In this document: piece by piece, positions 59,465-59,473 of the stretch | How the letters are laid out: every line of letters begins with the position of its first letter | How positions within the stretch are numbered: the first letter of the stretch is position 1 | Assembly: GCA_025765615.1 (NCBI GenBank) | Contig: JAIVFJ010000354.1 | Coordinates: 1 to 59,473, forward strand | DNA length: 59,473 nt | Reading direction: 5' to 3' | From: Zopfochytrium polystomum | Taxonomy: Eukaryota; Chytridiomycota; Chytridiomycetes; Chytridiales; Chytridiaceae | Position numbers and translations under genes: made by a program | The notes under the pieces: generated by a model | The model's database searches: none | Told to the model about the DNA's origin: nothing | Seen by the model: the letters and a program-made list of their open reading frames with translations, nothing else

Positions 59465-59473
59465 TGTCTGTCC

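Overview
The window is nuclear DNA of a fungus. Genes are split by many short GT-AG introns (mostly 41-135 nt). There is a CRH-type GH16 cell-wall transglycosylase and a cytosolic eEF2 and leucyl-tRNA synthetase. It also carries genes missing from most Dikarya: an IP3/ryanodine-receptor-type Ca2+ channel, an IBtk-like ankyrin/RCC1/BTB protein, and a CUB/EGF/LRR multipass receptor-like protein. Together these point to an early-diverging, probably zoosporic lineage (Chytridiomycota or a relative); that placement is inference from gene content.

Layout. 1-8.7 kb is gene-poor and full of remnants: a decayed reading frame on the minus strand, a copied fragment of the 3' end of the phosphatase gene, a dispersed repeat, and a frameshifted 2EXR-like pseudogene. 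8.8-24.8 kb is the GC-rich gene block: mitochondrial PDP/PTC5-like phosphatase (-), eEF2 (+), a UBC/zinc-ribbon/F-box-like fusion (-), GH16 (-), a decayed amphipathic-repeat gene (-) and a WW-rich solenoid repeat protein (+). 25.3-29.4 kb is LeuRS (+). 29.4-33.6 kb is AT-rich, with motif clusters, a small hairpin and a HAD hydrolase lacking its 5' part (-). 33.6-43.9 kb is the Ca2+ channel (+), which converges on the CUB/EGF/LRR membrane protein (-, 44.7-49.1 kb). 51.0-52.8 kb is a single-pass SH3 membrane protein (-). 54.4-59.5 kb is the IBtk-like gene (+).

Most genes are ordinary housekeeping or surface functions and do not form an operon-like system. Three things stand out. eEF2 begins with a run of tiny exons (3, 15, 4 and 2 nt), inferred from reading frame and conserved residues. 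Two proteins have unusual domain combinations (E2 with F-box-like; CUB-EGF-LRR with many membrane segments). Frame breaks, several at homopolymers, are concentrated in the Ca2+ channel and IBtk genes while their neighbours are intact. All exon structures were read by eye and no database search was run.
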